A program made the position numbers and the translations under genes. A stretch of DNA of 64,000 nucleotides. Source: Impatiens glandulifera (lineage: Eukaryota > Streptophyta > Magnoliopsida > Ericales > Balsaminaceae). Positions 43,725-55,389 of this stretch are shown here, in pieces; within the stretch, counting starts at the first letter, position 1, and each line of letters begins with the position of its first letter. Under the pieces are notes generated by a model. The model saw only the letters and a program-made list of their open reading frames with translations, did not search any database and had not been told where the DNA came from. The stretch spans positions 120,803,533 to 120,867,532 of the forward strand of contig NC_061862.1 of the NCBI RefSeq assembly GCF_907164915.1, in the 5' to 3' direction.

Positions 43725-46700
43725 TCAATGTCTTCTTCTCCTTTTGAGATTTCTCTTATTTCTTGCAATGTCTATAAAACAACCGAGAGTCATATCATCG
43801 TCAGCTACACCTTTCATTATTGCATGATGAATTGTTGGCTTTCTTTGACCTATAAAACAAGCGAGAGTCGTATCATCTTCAACTTCACCTTCCATTCCTT
43901 CGCCAAAGCAATCATGAGTTGGTGGTTCACTACTATTTCCTTCCATTCCTTGGCCAAAGCAATCATGAGTTGGTGGTTCACTACAATGTTCGGCCACTGC
44001 CGGAGAACTTATTAATTTCCTCTTGCGTGAATAGACAATAACGTCCCCCAAATTCTCGATATTTTCCCCAGAAATTTTTGTATCGCCATTATTTACTTGA
44101 TCGATGTGTTTTGTTACGGTTCGACTACAACGTCTGGTAGGAAGCTTCTCAGGCCTTGTCGAAGCTTTATTAGTCAGCTGGACACATTTGTCTTTCCTTT
44201 TCCGTTGTTTAGGAACCTTCAAAGTAATATTTTCCCCGGGAGTTTGTGTCAATGTGGTCTCTAAAGAAGTATTGTCTTCTTCTAAGACACACTTTTCCTT
44301 CCTTTGACGTGGTTTACGAGTTCTCTTAGACCCTTTATCTTCTTCGTTAGTTATAGCCAATATACTTGAAGCCTCCCCGGGAGTTTGTGTAGATGTGGTC
44401 TCAAAAGAAACACTGCCTTCTTCTAAGACACACTTTTCCTTCCTTTGACGTGGTTTACGAGTTCTCTTAGACCCTTTATCTTCTTCGTTAGTTATAGCCA
44501 ATATACTTGAGGCCTCCCTGGGAGTTTGTGTAGATGTGGTCTCAAAAGAAACACTGCCTTCTTCTAAGACACATTTTTCTTTCCTTTGTCGTGGTTTACG
44601 AGTTCTCTTAGACCCTTTATCTTCTTCGTTAGATATGGACAATATGATTGAGGCTTCACCGGGAGTTTGTGTAGATGTGGTCCCAAAAGAAACATTGCCT
44701 TCTTCTAAGACACACGTTTCTTTCCTTTGTCGTGGTTTACGAGTTATCTTAGACCCTTTATCTTCTTCGTTAGTTATAGCCAATATGGTTGAGGCCTCCC
44801 CGGGAGTTTGTGTCGATGTGGTCTCTAAAGAAGCATTGTCTTCTTCTAAGACACACTTTTTCTTCCTTGGCTGTGGTTTACAAGTTCTCTTAGACCCTTT
44901 ATCTTCTTTGTTAGTTATAGCCAATATACTTGAGGCCTCCCACCTGTGGAAGCAAAGACAAAACCATTACGTACCAACTTATTATTTTTTTATATGGATC
45001 CTGATTTAAGAAATTTACATATGTTATGGTTTCCTCACAATGCTATAAAAAATAACATGGTTATGATTGGAAAACAAATCTCTATATTAAATGATGCAAA
45101 AAAAACACACACTAAAATTTGTATATGATCTAGAAAAGAACTTGTATACCAAATACAGTAACACAAATTACACTATAATCTAAATCCTAATCTAGAGAAA
45201 TCTTATGCCAAAAAAATCACTTTCAATTTTAACTTTGTCAATTTTTTATTAAGACCGTGATTGTAACAAAATACTAGTTTTCAAATATACTCCATGTGTA
45301 ACTAACTATCAAGACAAGTTTTGCGCCAAGTCTTGAACCATGGGAAGAAGATATCATTATGGAGAAATATAACCAAGTTGGAAAATATCTGATCTTGTTA
45401 TATAGGAAAATAAAGATTTTCAACAAGCTATTGTGATGAGGTAAAGTGCTTGTTTGATGTGAGTTATGTAATCTACCATTAAATCATTCAAAATATGAAC
45501 CAAAATACAACATTACTCTTGCTTAAATGCTTTATAACTTAAAAATATTAAAATAATAAGAGGACATTTTAGCCATTTTACCCAAATAACCAACTTCTTA
45601 CACCAAACAAGGTTATTTGGAATAACAAGTTGGTTATTCGAATAACCCGAGATCAAACAAGGCCCAAGAGGAATTAAGGGAAATCAGTTGGATCTTAGAC
45701 CCAAAAGATGAATGGAGTAACACTTAACAATAAATAAAAGGTTTCTCCTTCAAAATAAATGAAGAAAAGCAACCAACATGGGCAAGTCAAGAATATAAGC
45801 TAAGGAACTTACTCAGGAAGATTGTTAACAGCATACCTATTTGATATTTTCCTACACAATATCAAATTACGATAAAGAAAATTAGGTACTATCAAATCTA
45901 TGTAAATTTCTGACAAAAAAATAACTGACCAAAAGAAAGTAAAAGTATTGAAATTGAAGAAATATAAATTTAACTCGCACCTGCTTCTAATTGGCTTTTT
46001 GTTCCGAACATTTTCAGGTTGAGAAATAGATTTCATTCCTGATGGTAGAACAAAATCAGTAGGCCCAAGGGCTGGCCTTTCGGATTCACGGTCTACAAAG
46101 TTAGAAATTAGGGCTACCTTCTGTATCATTTTGGCTTCTTGGAGTAAAGGCACTTCATGCGGAAGCAATAACTTCCACCTCCTGATCATGAGCAAGAAGG
46201 ACAAAAATACTATCAGCCTTGTATTGTCACAACCTCAACTGGAAAATTGCCAAAACTAAAATTGGAAGTGATTTTTTTCATTTGGTCTGCAAATTATTTT
46301 CTAAATCGAGATCCAAATTACAGTGTAATTTTTTGCTTCATTTGGTATAAAGATTTCTTTCTAGATCATATAGATTATTTTTTCAAATCAATGTGATTTT
46401 TATAACAATAACAAATGTATTTTTTTCTGAATCACATAAAAAAAATGTATACAAAAACAGCCCAAAGTTTAGCACATATGAGTCTTGATGGAAATCTTGG
46501 CCTAGAAGACATTGCCCCTGTTTGGAAACACTTGGATTCGGAACTGGAGCTGGGTTTGTACAATAAAATGTCGACAAATTTCCTTGAAAAAACTTTTGTC
46601 AACTGAATGTTGATTTATATGAGATAATATTCTGGAACATAACAGATAATATTCAGGAACATAACTTATTTATACATCATAAATTTGTTTGACGATCAAC

Positions 46701-49700
46701 TCCCAAGTGTTTCCAAACAGGAAATAATGACAGATAGCATTGAGAAAGCTTCTTACCTACGACACAAACTATCAGTACGTCCTGGCATAGAAGCAGCAAC
46801 CTTAGACCAACAGTGTCCATGCTCAGACATTGCTGCCAGCAACCTTGAATCTTCTTCTTCATTCCATTTACCCTTATTTAGAGAAGGATCCAAGGAATTG
46901 AACCATCTGCTTCCAAAGCAACAATTACCACAATTGCAATCACAGTGAAGAAAATGCTCAAGTTTTTTAGTTTGATTTAAAAATACCTTTCTCTACACTG
47001 CACTTGAGTTCTACCACCAACTAATTCGGCAATCCTTTTCCAATTTTTTGGTCCAAAAATCCTCACAGTCACGTCCAGTCGTACATCTTCAACTTCAGTC
47101 CAAATTCCTACTCTTTGCCTAGCTGGATGAAGGGTCTTCATCCATCTATACCCATCATGGGTAAAATTGTTGCAAAGTAGTAAACAAATTGTCAAACAAC
47201 TGTTGCTACAGGCAACATCTAAGGAATAGAGACATAAAAAACAGGATCCTAAGGCAAAGAGAATATCAAACATATTGCTGAGAGAAAACACTTGAGAAAC
47301 TAAGACCCTTGAGGAACTAGCAGAACAAAATAATGCAAATGAATTACTACACTTATTGAACTGACCTGTTAGAGCATTGTGTTCCAGTCCTCCCTTCAAG
47401 AGTGTAGGCAACAGACTGCCAGTTACTCTCACCATAAGTCTCCACAGCAGCTCGGAGTTTTTCATCTTCTTCTTCCGTCCATTCCCTCTTCATTATTGAA
47501 GCATTAAGACTTCTTTGATACCGTGTCAAGCACTGAAAAGGAGTTCGATTTGTTCCAAGAGATACAGCAATATCAATCCAGTTACAAACTCCATTTTGTT
47601 GAATAATATGTAAGAGCTTTTTGTCTTCAACTGTAGTCCAAGAATGGTTATTGATTAAAGGATCTTCACAGTTCAGCCACCTGCAAGAATTTATATGAAA
47701 CATTCGTATTTTCATTAATGAATGCCATTAAAGTTTTATATAAATTTCAGAGCATCACAAATCAGTTTGATTATATTAGTTAGCAAATAGTGAATGTCGT
47801 TAAAGTTCTTAGGCCTGCGCATTACTTTATTCCATAAGAAGAGTATGGTTTCTCAAATCTTCATCAGAAACTAAAGTTCTTCCATATCCAATTTTCTGAT
47901 GAGAGGAAATTTAATTTATGATTTAAGACAAGAAAAAATAAAAATAGGCAGATGAGCCAATTTAATTAAAGAAAATAACAGTCATCAAAGGATGCTTTCA
48001 GCGGTTACAATAATAAATCAGTTGTGGTCTGAAAAGTGCACAGTTATAAGAAACGCAAAAATAATTAAAACCTGTACTTAGGACCGTTAACTGACCTTGC
48101 TTCACATTCTGGCCCAGAACGACGACCTGGAAAATACATAGAAGCTAGTCGCTCCCAATTGACTTTGGGTAGAAATGACCTGATATTCTCGGGGGTAATT
48201 TCAAGATCCCTAATTGATGTGATGATACTATCAACATCATTTGAGTCTCCAACATAACTCTGTGAATCACTGTTAAGTGGATGTTGAGGATTATTATATT
48301 TCTGCCAAGTAGATATATGCCCATCGAAAATGAAGTGCAAAAAACAATGCAAAAATATAATTACAAAACATCCCTTAAACTCGTATTAGATGGTAAACAT
48401 ACCTTAATAGATCAACTGATTTTTTAAGCAAGAGCTCTTGAAATTGCTGTTTCACTCCTTTTGCAAGATTCTGCCTTTCTTCCTCAGACCACTTTTCTCG
48501 ACTTAAAGAGGCTGGTAATGCTTCCAATACTTTCCTATATCTGCAAACTTGAGCATTCTCAATAGGGCCACAAATCAAAGGTAATGCTTTTTTCTCTCCC
48601 ACCTGCCACCAAAAGTGACAGATGAAACTAAGATTTCCTTATTTTGTCAGATAAAATCATTTAATACAGCTTTATGGAGGGTAATATTATCTATAGGAAA
48701 AATACAAGCATAATAACATTCAATCTTTAGCCCATTGCTCCAATTTTTTTAGCTCTTAGGGGAGCTTTAGGAAATGATGTGTTTTTTCTTGACTATACAA
48801 CCCTATCTCTGAATACAAAAAGAATTCATGGGTAACTCATAAGGTGTGATCAATGAGTTTGACATGAACATAACTGTTTTCATGATTTTTTTTATATGAG
48901 CAGTTTAGACACTTAGTTTTAAAAAGAGCCGAGGTAACACATAGTAAAATTACCTACTACCCAAGCATATTGAGTAGTAGAAAGCACATCAAGGTGCATC
49001 ACTATACCTACTACCATCCTCAAACTGGGTATTTGTAGTATTATACCTACTACACATCTGTGAGTGTCAATAGCATTATTCAGTATTCTAATAGGTTCAA
49101 GAAAAAATAACAATTCTAACAGTTTGCCATGATGCTAGAAGAAATCAAACAAAGATGCATAATGCATTATGCTTAATCAAATATAAGCAGGTCAAAAGAT
49201 GGATAAATTTTGTAACTACTATGGATACAAATGATATATTAACAAACAACACTATAGATTTTTACTTCTGATGTTGTGCACCTAATTAGAAACAGACATG
49301 TACTGCCTATGGGAATGATTTTATATGCAACAGTATTCATCTTTGTATTCTCATCATCTGCGCAAATTGGTTTTCTTAGAATAAAGGTATGTCAGGACAG
49401 TTAGAAAAGGAAACTGATTTGAACTTATGATGAGGCATAATTCAGCTTCAAGCCATATTGAGTAGTAGAAAGCTTATGGTGAAACTAAAACACTAACCTG
49501 ATTAGGCCTTGGCTTTGGAACTGCAATCAGTTGGATACGAGCATCTTTCTTCTGTGACAAGGCTTTTCCAACTTGTTTTTTGCAGGAAACTTGAAAATCT
49601 TTCAAAATTTTAACACGTTCCGACAACTTCCTGTTATTTTCAATTTTCATTTGAATCTGAATGAGCTTGCTACGAAGAAGTTTCTGACAAGCTCTGTTCT

Positions 49701-51042
49701 TTCTGATAGCAACAACAAATGCATTTGCTTGCTTTGGGAACCCAGACTCACTAGCTGGAAATGTAGCAAAATCTGTTGTCTCTGATTTATGCGACACATC
49801 ACATAATTCTAAACTCTGAGGCGTTTCATTGATATCTGAAGATTCTACATTACTTTCATATAAGGGCACCTCATTATGTGTTTTGTTGTTGTTATGAGCT
49901 TGGTCATGATGTCGGTCTAAATCACTTTCCGCAATGCCTTGTAAGCTGTCTACATCAAAATAAAACAAGATGTGCAAGTAAATAACATGATCCACTCAAA
50001 GGGGGTAAGAAATGAGGAAAATAAGGAACTAAGCCGGTGGTTTGAACTTAGACCTTGTTTGATCTTGGGTTATTCGAATAACCAGGTGATTATTTTCAAA
50101 TAACTTCTGTTTGATGTAGGCTATGAAAAATTAGGTTATTTGAGTAAAAAGGCATTAGGGATATAAATATATAATGAATAAGCATTTTATCTTCAAACAA
50201 ATCATGTGATAAGTAAATTACTGATGGGATATTAGGTTATTTGAAAATAATCCCAAATAATCCACATCAAACAACAAGGCCTTAGTGATTCTAAAATAAG
50301 TTGCTTCTTGTCCATTGTAACAATGAAGAAACTAGCCACATTTATGTACTTTCCATGTAGAACTAACTCTATGGAATAGCTTTTTTTTCCAAACCAAAAA
50401 CTCACGGTTTTCTGTACTTTTGTGATCTACTGCAGTGCCATCTAATGCATAAAATAAAAATTACATATGCAGTGTGGAGTGTATGCAAATCTTGATTCAC
50501 ACAAGATAATGTCTAGTGTAGGGTTTAACAATTTTTAGGGCTACCCAAGCTTAACAACTAGCTTTGAGGTGCAGTCCATCGGTTAATATACTCCTGTATT
50601 ACAAAGAACATATAGTAAACCTTTTTTCAAAGAAGCACTTACTCTTATCATAACACTCAAAACGCCTCTGGATTGCTCGAAGGGTCTCGAAATCGTCATC
50701 ATCCTGGTCCGAAGAAGCAGGTGGAAGCATCATCAGAGGCAATCGCGAGATAGGTGTCTCCCTATTGGCGGATGCCGAGAACCGTTGTTGTATGTTGCGT
50801 AGTATTTCAAAGTCGTCCTCCTCATCCTCCTCCACCTCAGGCGTGTCCATGGGAGCGGCGGAGGCACCATCTGGTGCGTGTACATGGGCTTCGACATTAG
50901 CGGAGGAAGCAGAACCTAGGAGATTATCAGGATTTGTACCCGTTAGCATACAAGCCCTTCGTAGAGCCTCCATGTCTTCATCAAAACCATCATCGGAATC
51001 ACTACCGGAGATGTCGCCGTCCTCGGCGACTTTAAAAGGCAT
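43725..51042 (-). CDS. MYB4R1: snRNA-activating protein complex subunit 4 homologue (MYB4R1-type four-repeat MYB), 1088 aa, 9 exons
   Basis: Largest subunit of the SNAPc factor that binds the upstream element of snRNA genes, in the nucleus. Exons: 50643-51042, 49498-49949, 48403-48602, 48096-48269, 47366-47680, 46987-47145, 46757-46906, 45981-46178, 43725-44943; 3267 nt in total, GT-AG and phase-consistent throughout. The acidic N-terminus has a repeated DDFEILRNIQQRF / DDFETLRAIQRRF motif. Next come a basic coiled region (FVVAIRKNRACQKLLRSKL), WSEEERQNLAKGVKQQFQE, PKVNWERLASMYF and about four MYB/SANT repeats with regular tryptophans (HSWTTVEDKKLLHIIQQNG; EWTEEEDEKLRAAVETYGES; IWTEVEDVRLDVTVRIFGPK; KWNEEEDSRLLAAMSEHG). 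RWKLLLPHEV and NFVDRESERPAL follow, as in the Arabidopsis protein. The last exon holds five 47-aa repeats. Exon 4 start (48269) was chosen because only that acceptor keeps frame. No lesion; likely functional. Confidence 0.93.
43889..43990 (-). repeat. Coding tandem duplication, 17 aa x 2
   Basis: Two 51-bp units in the last exon of the SNAPC4-like gene encoding SEPPTHDCFGQGMEGN and SEPPTHDCFGEGMEG. Nearly identical, in frame. Confidence 0.9.
44175..44939 (-). repeat. Coding minisatellite, 47-aa (141-bp) unit, five copies plus a partial sixth
   Basis: Unit borders at 44939, 44798, 44657, 44516, 44375 and 44234, exactly 141 bp apart. Each unit has an acidic part (NEEDKGSK), a basic part (RTRKPRQRKEKC) and a Ser/Thr-rich part (ETTSTQTPG). 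The central copies are nearly identical; the outer ones diverge (KPQPRKKKC first; KVPKQRKRKDKC in the partial last). No stop or frameshift in any copy. Confidence 0.95.
45446..45663. mobile_element. Tourist/PIF-Harbinger-like MITE in intron 8 of the SNAPC4 gene
   Basis: Ends AGTGCTTGTTTGATGTGAG (left) and, reversed, GGGCCTTGTTTGATCTCGGG (right), with GGTTATTCGAATAACC near the right end. Same family as 50051-50281. The target duplication is unclear. Confidence 0.65.
46517..46721. mobile_element. MITE with perfect 19-bp inverted ends in intron 7 of the SNAPC4 gene
   Basis: CCTGTTTGGAAACACTTGG at 46517-46535 is repeated as its exact reverse complement at 46703-46721. About 205 bp, no coding content. 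Perfect ends suggest a recent insertion, but I see no clear target duplication. Confidence 0.8.
50051..50281. mobile_element. Tourist/PIF-Harbinger-like MITE in intron 1 of the SNAPC4 gene
   Basis: 231 bp with ends GACCTTGTTTGATCTTGGG and, reversed, GGCCTTGTTGTTTGATGTGG. Flanked by TTA on both sides (50048-50050 and 50282-50284), the 3-bp target used by PIF/Harbinger elements. Confidence 0.85.
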
Positions 51043-51529
51043 TCCGTTGGTTTAATCGAAAGAACGAAAACGGAGATCTTCTGTAGGTATAAAGAAGTAC
51101 ATGGAGGTAGAGGGAATTAAGGGTTTAAAGTCAATTTATAGATTAGAAAAATCATATATTCACCCTAAACTATTGTAATTGGAATAATTTTACTATTTTA
51201 TTAAATTTAAGACCAATATTACCCTCAAACTATCTTAATTAGTTTTTTTTTTGCTTTTGCAAGTTTTTAGTATACTAATTTTTTTTTAAAGGGATTAAAA
51301 TTTACATTTGGTTTAGTTTCAAATTATTAGTCCTTTTATTTAATATTCCTTTTGGACAAAATAAAAAATAATAACTAAACATTTTATATTATAATTATAT
51401 ATATATATATAATTATATATATATATATATATAAGAAACAAAGAAGGTAACATCCATTAAAAATTTATATTATTTATCTTAATTTATATATAAAACATTA
51501 TATTTTTATCTCATTCATATAATATAATA

Positions 51530-51564
<35 letters not shown>

Positions 51565-52060
51565 ATTATTATATCTTTAATATAAATATATATATATCCT
51601 TTATTCAAATTTATTTTTCAATATAATATTTATATAATATAAATATTATTTCTCCTCGTAATTATATATATATATATTATTCCATATATAATAAAAATAA
51701 TTATATCTATTTTTATTTATTTCTTAATATATAATATTTATATATTTTTCGTTTCATTATATATTTTTTTTTTATTTATATAATTTTTCTCTTATTTTTT
51801 GTTTTCATATCTTTATATATAATACTCAACAGTGCTAGCTAATTTGTTAGTTAATATATTGAGTAATTAGTGGATAAATTTTTTAACATATATATATATA
51901 TATATTTATAAAGTTAATTTCACACTAACAATACTGTTAAAGTGCTAATATTTTATATTTTTTTTTTTTTCAATTCCAGTTAATGTGAATTTGATATTCA
52001 GTATTATAAATATTAAAAAAATGAACGGTATATTTAAGTGCAAAATTGGAGCCACAATTA

Positions 52061-52099
<39 letters not shown>

Positions 52100-52170
52100 C
52101 AAACCTAACCCAAAAATAAATATACATTATGTTGGGCTAAGAACTAACACAATTTTATAATAAATTTTTA
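50965..52170. repeat. Tandem duplication unit 1: 5' end and promoter of the SNAPC4 gene
   Basis: Contains the start of exon 1 (to 51042), the 5' leader (AACGGAGATCTTCTGTAGGTA) and about 1.1 kb of AT-rich upstream DNA. The same order recurs at 52185-54260: exon start, leader, then GGAATAATTTTACTATTTTATTA, then GTTAAAGTGCTAATATTTTA and CCTAACCCAAAAATA near the right end. Unit 1 is the copy attached to the live gene. Confidence 0.8.
52063..52099. repeat. T37 homopolymer
   Basis: 37 uninterrupted T inside duplication unit 1. The matching place in unit 2 (about 54164-54180) has only a short T-rich stretch, so it expanded after the duplication or is a sequencing artefact. Confidence 0.95.
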
Positions 52171-52269
52171 TATTTATACGAGACCTACTTAGGGCCTCCA
52201 TGACTTCGTCAAAACCATCATCGGAATCACTATCAGACCGGTGACTTTAAAAGTCATTCTATTTGTGTA

Positions 52270-52935
52270 ATAATCTAAGACTATCTCCAACCGAAAAACT
52301 CATTTTTAAACTCATTTTGGTGTAAATGTCACATCAAACAGTAATTTTACTCTAACCGAAAAACTCATTCTCAAACCTAAAAAAATATTCTTATAATATT
52401 TTTTTTTACATCAACTTTTATAACTTTTTAATATCACCCATATCTTTTACAAACTTATAAATTACACCACAATATTATAATATTATCCAAATATTTTAAA
52501 CTTAAATATAAATTAATTATAAATTTTTTTAATTATATTTAATATAATATATATATATATATTAAAGTAATTTTTTTAATATTATTATAATTTTTTTAAA
52601 TTATATTATAAATTTATGTTATATAAAAAATATTATATAAATTAAATTAATAATTATATAAATAAACTTAATATAAAATATAAGATAAAAATATAAATAT
52701 AAATAAATAAAACATATAAACAAATTAAAATATAAATAAATTAAAATATAAATAACTTATATAAATAAGTTTAATAAATAAAATTGATGAAATAAAAGTT
52801 TAAGGGTTAAAATGTAAAAAAAAATTATGCAATGTGCTACCGGATCAACACAAATATGCATGTTTTGAGGAGGGAAAATGGGATATCCCATTTTTTATTT
52901 CCGTTTAACGTTCAATTGGAGCGGTTAATCCCAGG
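52270..52935. mobile_element. Probable MITE inserted in duplication unit 2
   Basis: Present only in unit 2, between the exon-1 start and the leader. The left edge reads CTATCTCCAACCGAAAAACTC, the right edge CAATTGGAGCGGTTAATCCC, an imperfect CTCCAA...TTGGAG inverted pair usual for plant MITEs. Interior AT-rich, no frame. Confidence 0.5.
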
Positions 52936-53476
52936 TTTTACTTTACTCTAAAGAACAAAAACGGAGATCTTCTCTAAGTATAAGGAAGTTCATCGATGGA
53001 GGTAGATGAAATCATATATTTTCTCTAAAATATCGTAACTGGAATAATTTTACTATTTTATTATATTAATGACCAATATTACTCTAAAACTATCTTAATT
53101 AGTATTTTTTTTTCTTTTACAAGTTTCTAATGTAGTATATTTTTTTTTTAAAGGAAATAAAATTTACATTTTCGTTTAGATTCAAATTATTAGTCCTTTT
53201 ATTTAATACAAAATAACATTATGAAAATAAAAGGCAAGTAAAAAATAATAATTAAAAAAATAGTTAAAATCTTATAATTATAACATTTATTTTAATTTAA
53301 AATATTTAAATAAATAAATAAACAAAAAAATGAAAATAAAAATAAAAATTGAAATGTAACTAAACATTTTATATTACACACATGTATATATATAAAACAA
53401 AAAAGATAACATCCATTAAAATTAATAGTATTTATTGTAAACTTATATATAAAATATTATATTTTTTCTCTCATCC

Positions 53477-53619
<143 letters not shown>

Positions 53620-53734
53620 TTATTTTTATCTATACATAAAAAGTTTATATATATATATATAATAATTTAATATATATATATATATTCTCTATTCAAATTT
53701 ATTTTTCAATATAATATAAATATTATTTCTTTTC

Positions 53735-53778
<44 letters not shown>

Positions 53779-54260
53779 TTATATATAATAAAAATAATTA
53801 TATCTATTTTTTTATTTATTTCTTAATATATAATATTTATATATTTTTCGTTTCATTATATATTTTCTTTTACTTTTATACTTTTTCTCTTATTATTTGT
53901 TTTCATATCCTTATATATAATATTCAATAGTACTGATTAATTTGTTAGTTAATATATTGAGTAACTAGTGGGTAAAATTCTTACCTAATATATATATATA
54001 ATTATAAATTTAATTTCAAAATAAAAATACTGTTAAAGTGCTAATATTTTATATTTTAAATTTTTGACCAATTCCATTTAATTTCGTGAATTTGATATTG
54101 GGTATTATAAATATTAAAAAAATAATGAGTGGCATATTTAGGTGCAAAATTGGAAAGAAAATTATCTTCTTTTGTTTAAGACCTAACCCAAAAATAATAT
54201 ACATTGTGTTGGTGCTAAGAACTAACACAATTTTATAATAAATTTTTATATATTTATAAA

Positions 54261-54589
54261 CCATCTTTCTCCTAATTTATTTATATATATATATATATAT
54301 AATAACATTATAAATTATATAAAAAAAACTTTTATATATACATATTTTATTATATAATATATAATGATTTTTTTATTTATAATTTTTTTTATTAACTCAC
54401 CATATTTAATATAAAATATATAACTTATCTTCTTTTATATATTTATATATTAATTTTTGATTTTTTAATTATTTTTATTTATACTTAAAATTTTTTTATA
54501 AAAATAAAATAAATATTAGATAAAATATGAAATAGTTTATAAAAGCTTTTTATATATATGAAATAATTTATAAAAGCTCTAGATTGATC
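54261..54589. other. AT-rich DNA
   Basis: No feature recognised. Confidence 0.4.
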
Positions 54590-55389
54590 TGCTTTTCCGC
54601 ACTTACAAATCAGTTTTGTCCTAATTTGTTCCTCCACATCAAAATAACCTACCCTCATTGAGGGTTAATTCTCCAACTAACCAAGAACTGACAAAGGTCA
54701 AATAACTGAACTACGGCTGGGAATAATAATAAAATTTAAAATCTCCTTTTGTTTTCTTTTTTATCTTTATACCCCTTTTGTTTTTCTTTAACCGTCATTC
54801 TTTCAACGGGTTGACTCAGCCAAGGTTTTAACCCAATGAATCCAAAATTGTTATGTGGATTGACAACTCGATGATTTTGAACTCTCTTTTTGAATCAGCC
54901 CAAATGTGCACCCTACCCCGAGTTACGATTTTTTGAAGTTCACTCTTTGTTTGGCTGTCGATATTCTCATAGTTTCTTCGTCTGAGACTTTAAACATCCA
55001 TAACTTTTGGCTTGAGTCTCCTCAAGGAATGAACGAGTATGCATTGAAAGTCCTGAGACTTGCCTATAGCTCCCACATTTTGAGTTTTGACAAATAGAGT
55101 TTGTATCGCCAAGGAAAACGACTATACTGTGACTAATCTCCACATGCACCAATCTTGTTACGGGCAACCTAGTGTGAACTACACGATGAACCACGAGGCC
55201 TACTTGGTACCATTGGAAAAACGACTCAAAGATCTTTTCAATGATAGTTCATTCACCCAAAATGGTCGAATAAATTGAAAGATATGCATTTTTAAAGTGA
55301 ACCATGCCTTAAGTTAGCTCCTAGAACTCGAATCTAGAGCATATGTTCACTTGCATCAACTTGGAAGGTGACCTAAACGTCGAACCATG
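54590..55389 (-). repeat. Old LTR-like sequence left of the inverted copia
   Basis: Single-copy in the window but LTR-like in texture, with stretches such as TTGTCAAAACTCAAAATGTGGG and GGTTGACTCAGCC typical of gypsy-type LTRs read on the minus strand. It may be the continuation, across the copia insertion, of the minus-strand repeat at 61200-62120; TCGAA (55379-55383) against TCGAG (61200-61204) could be the target duplication. Confidence 0.4.

Noticed and set aside
44536..45009. 157-codon plus-strand frame (and 43497-44015)
   Set aside because: Antisense shadow of the repeated last exon of the SNAPC4-like gene; its repeats mirror the 141-bp units.
48270..48311. Alternative acceptor for SNAPC4 exon 4 at TTGGCAG (about 48310)
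   Set aside because: It would put the exon out of phase with exon 3 and meet a stop; the acceptor at TAACAG (exon start 48269) keeps frame and matches the conserved protein.
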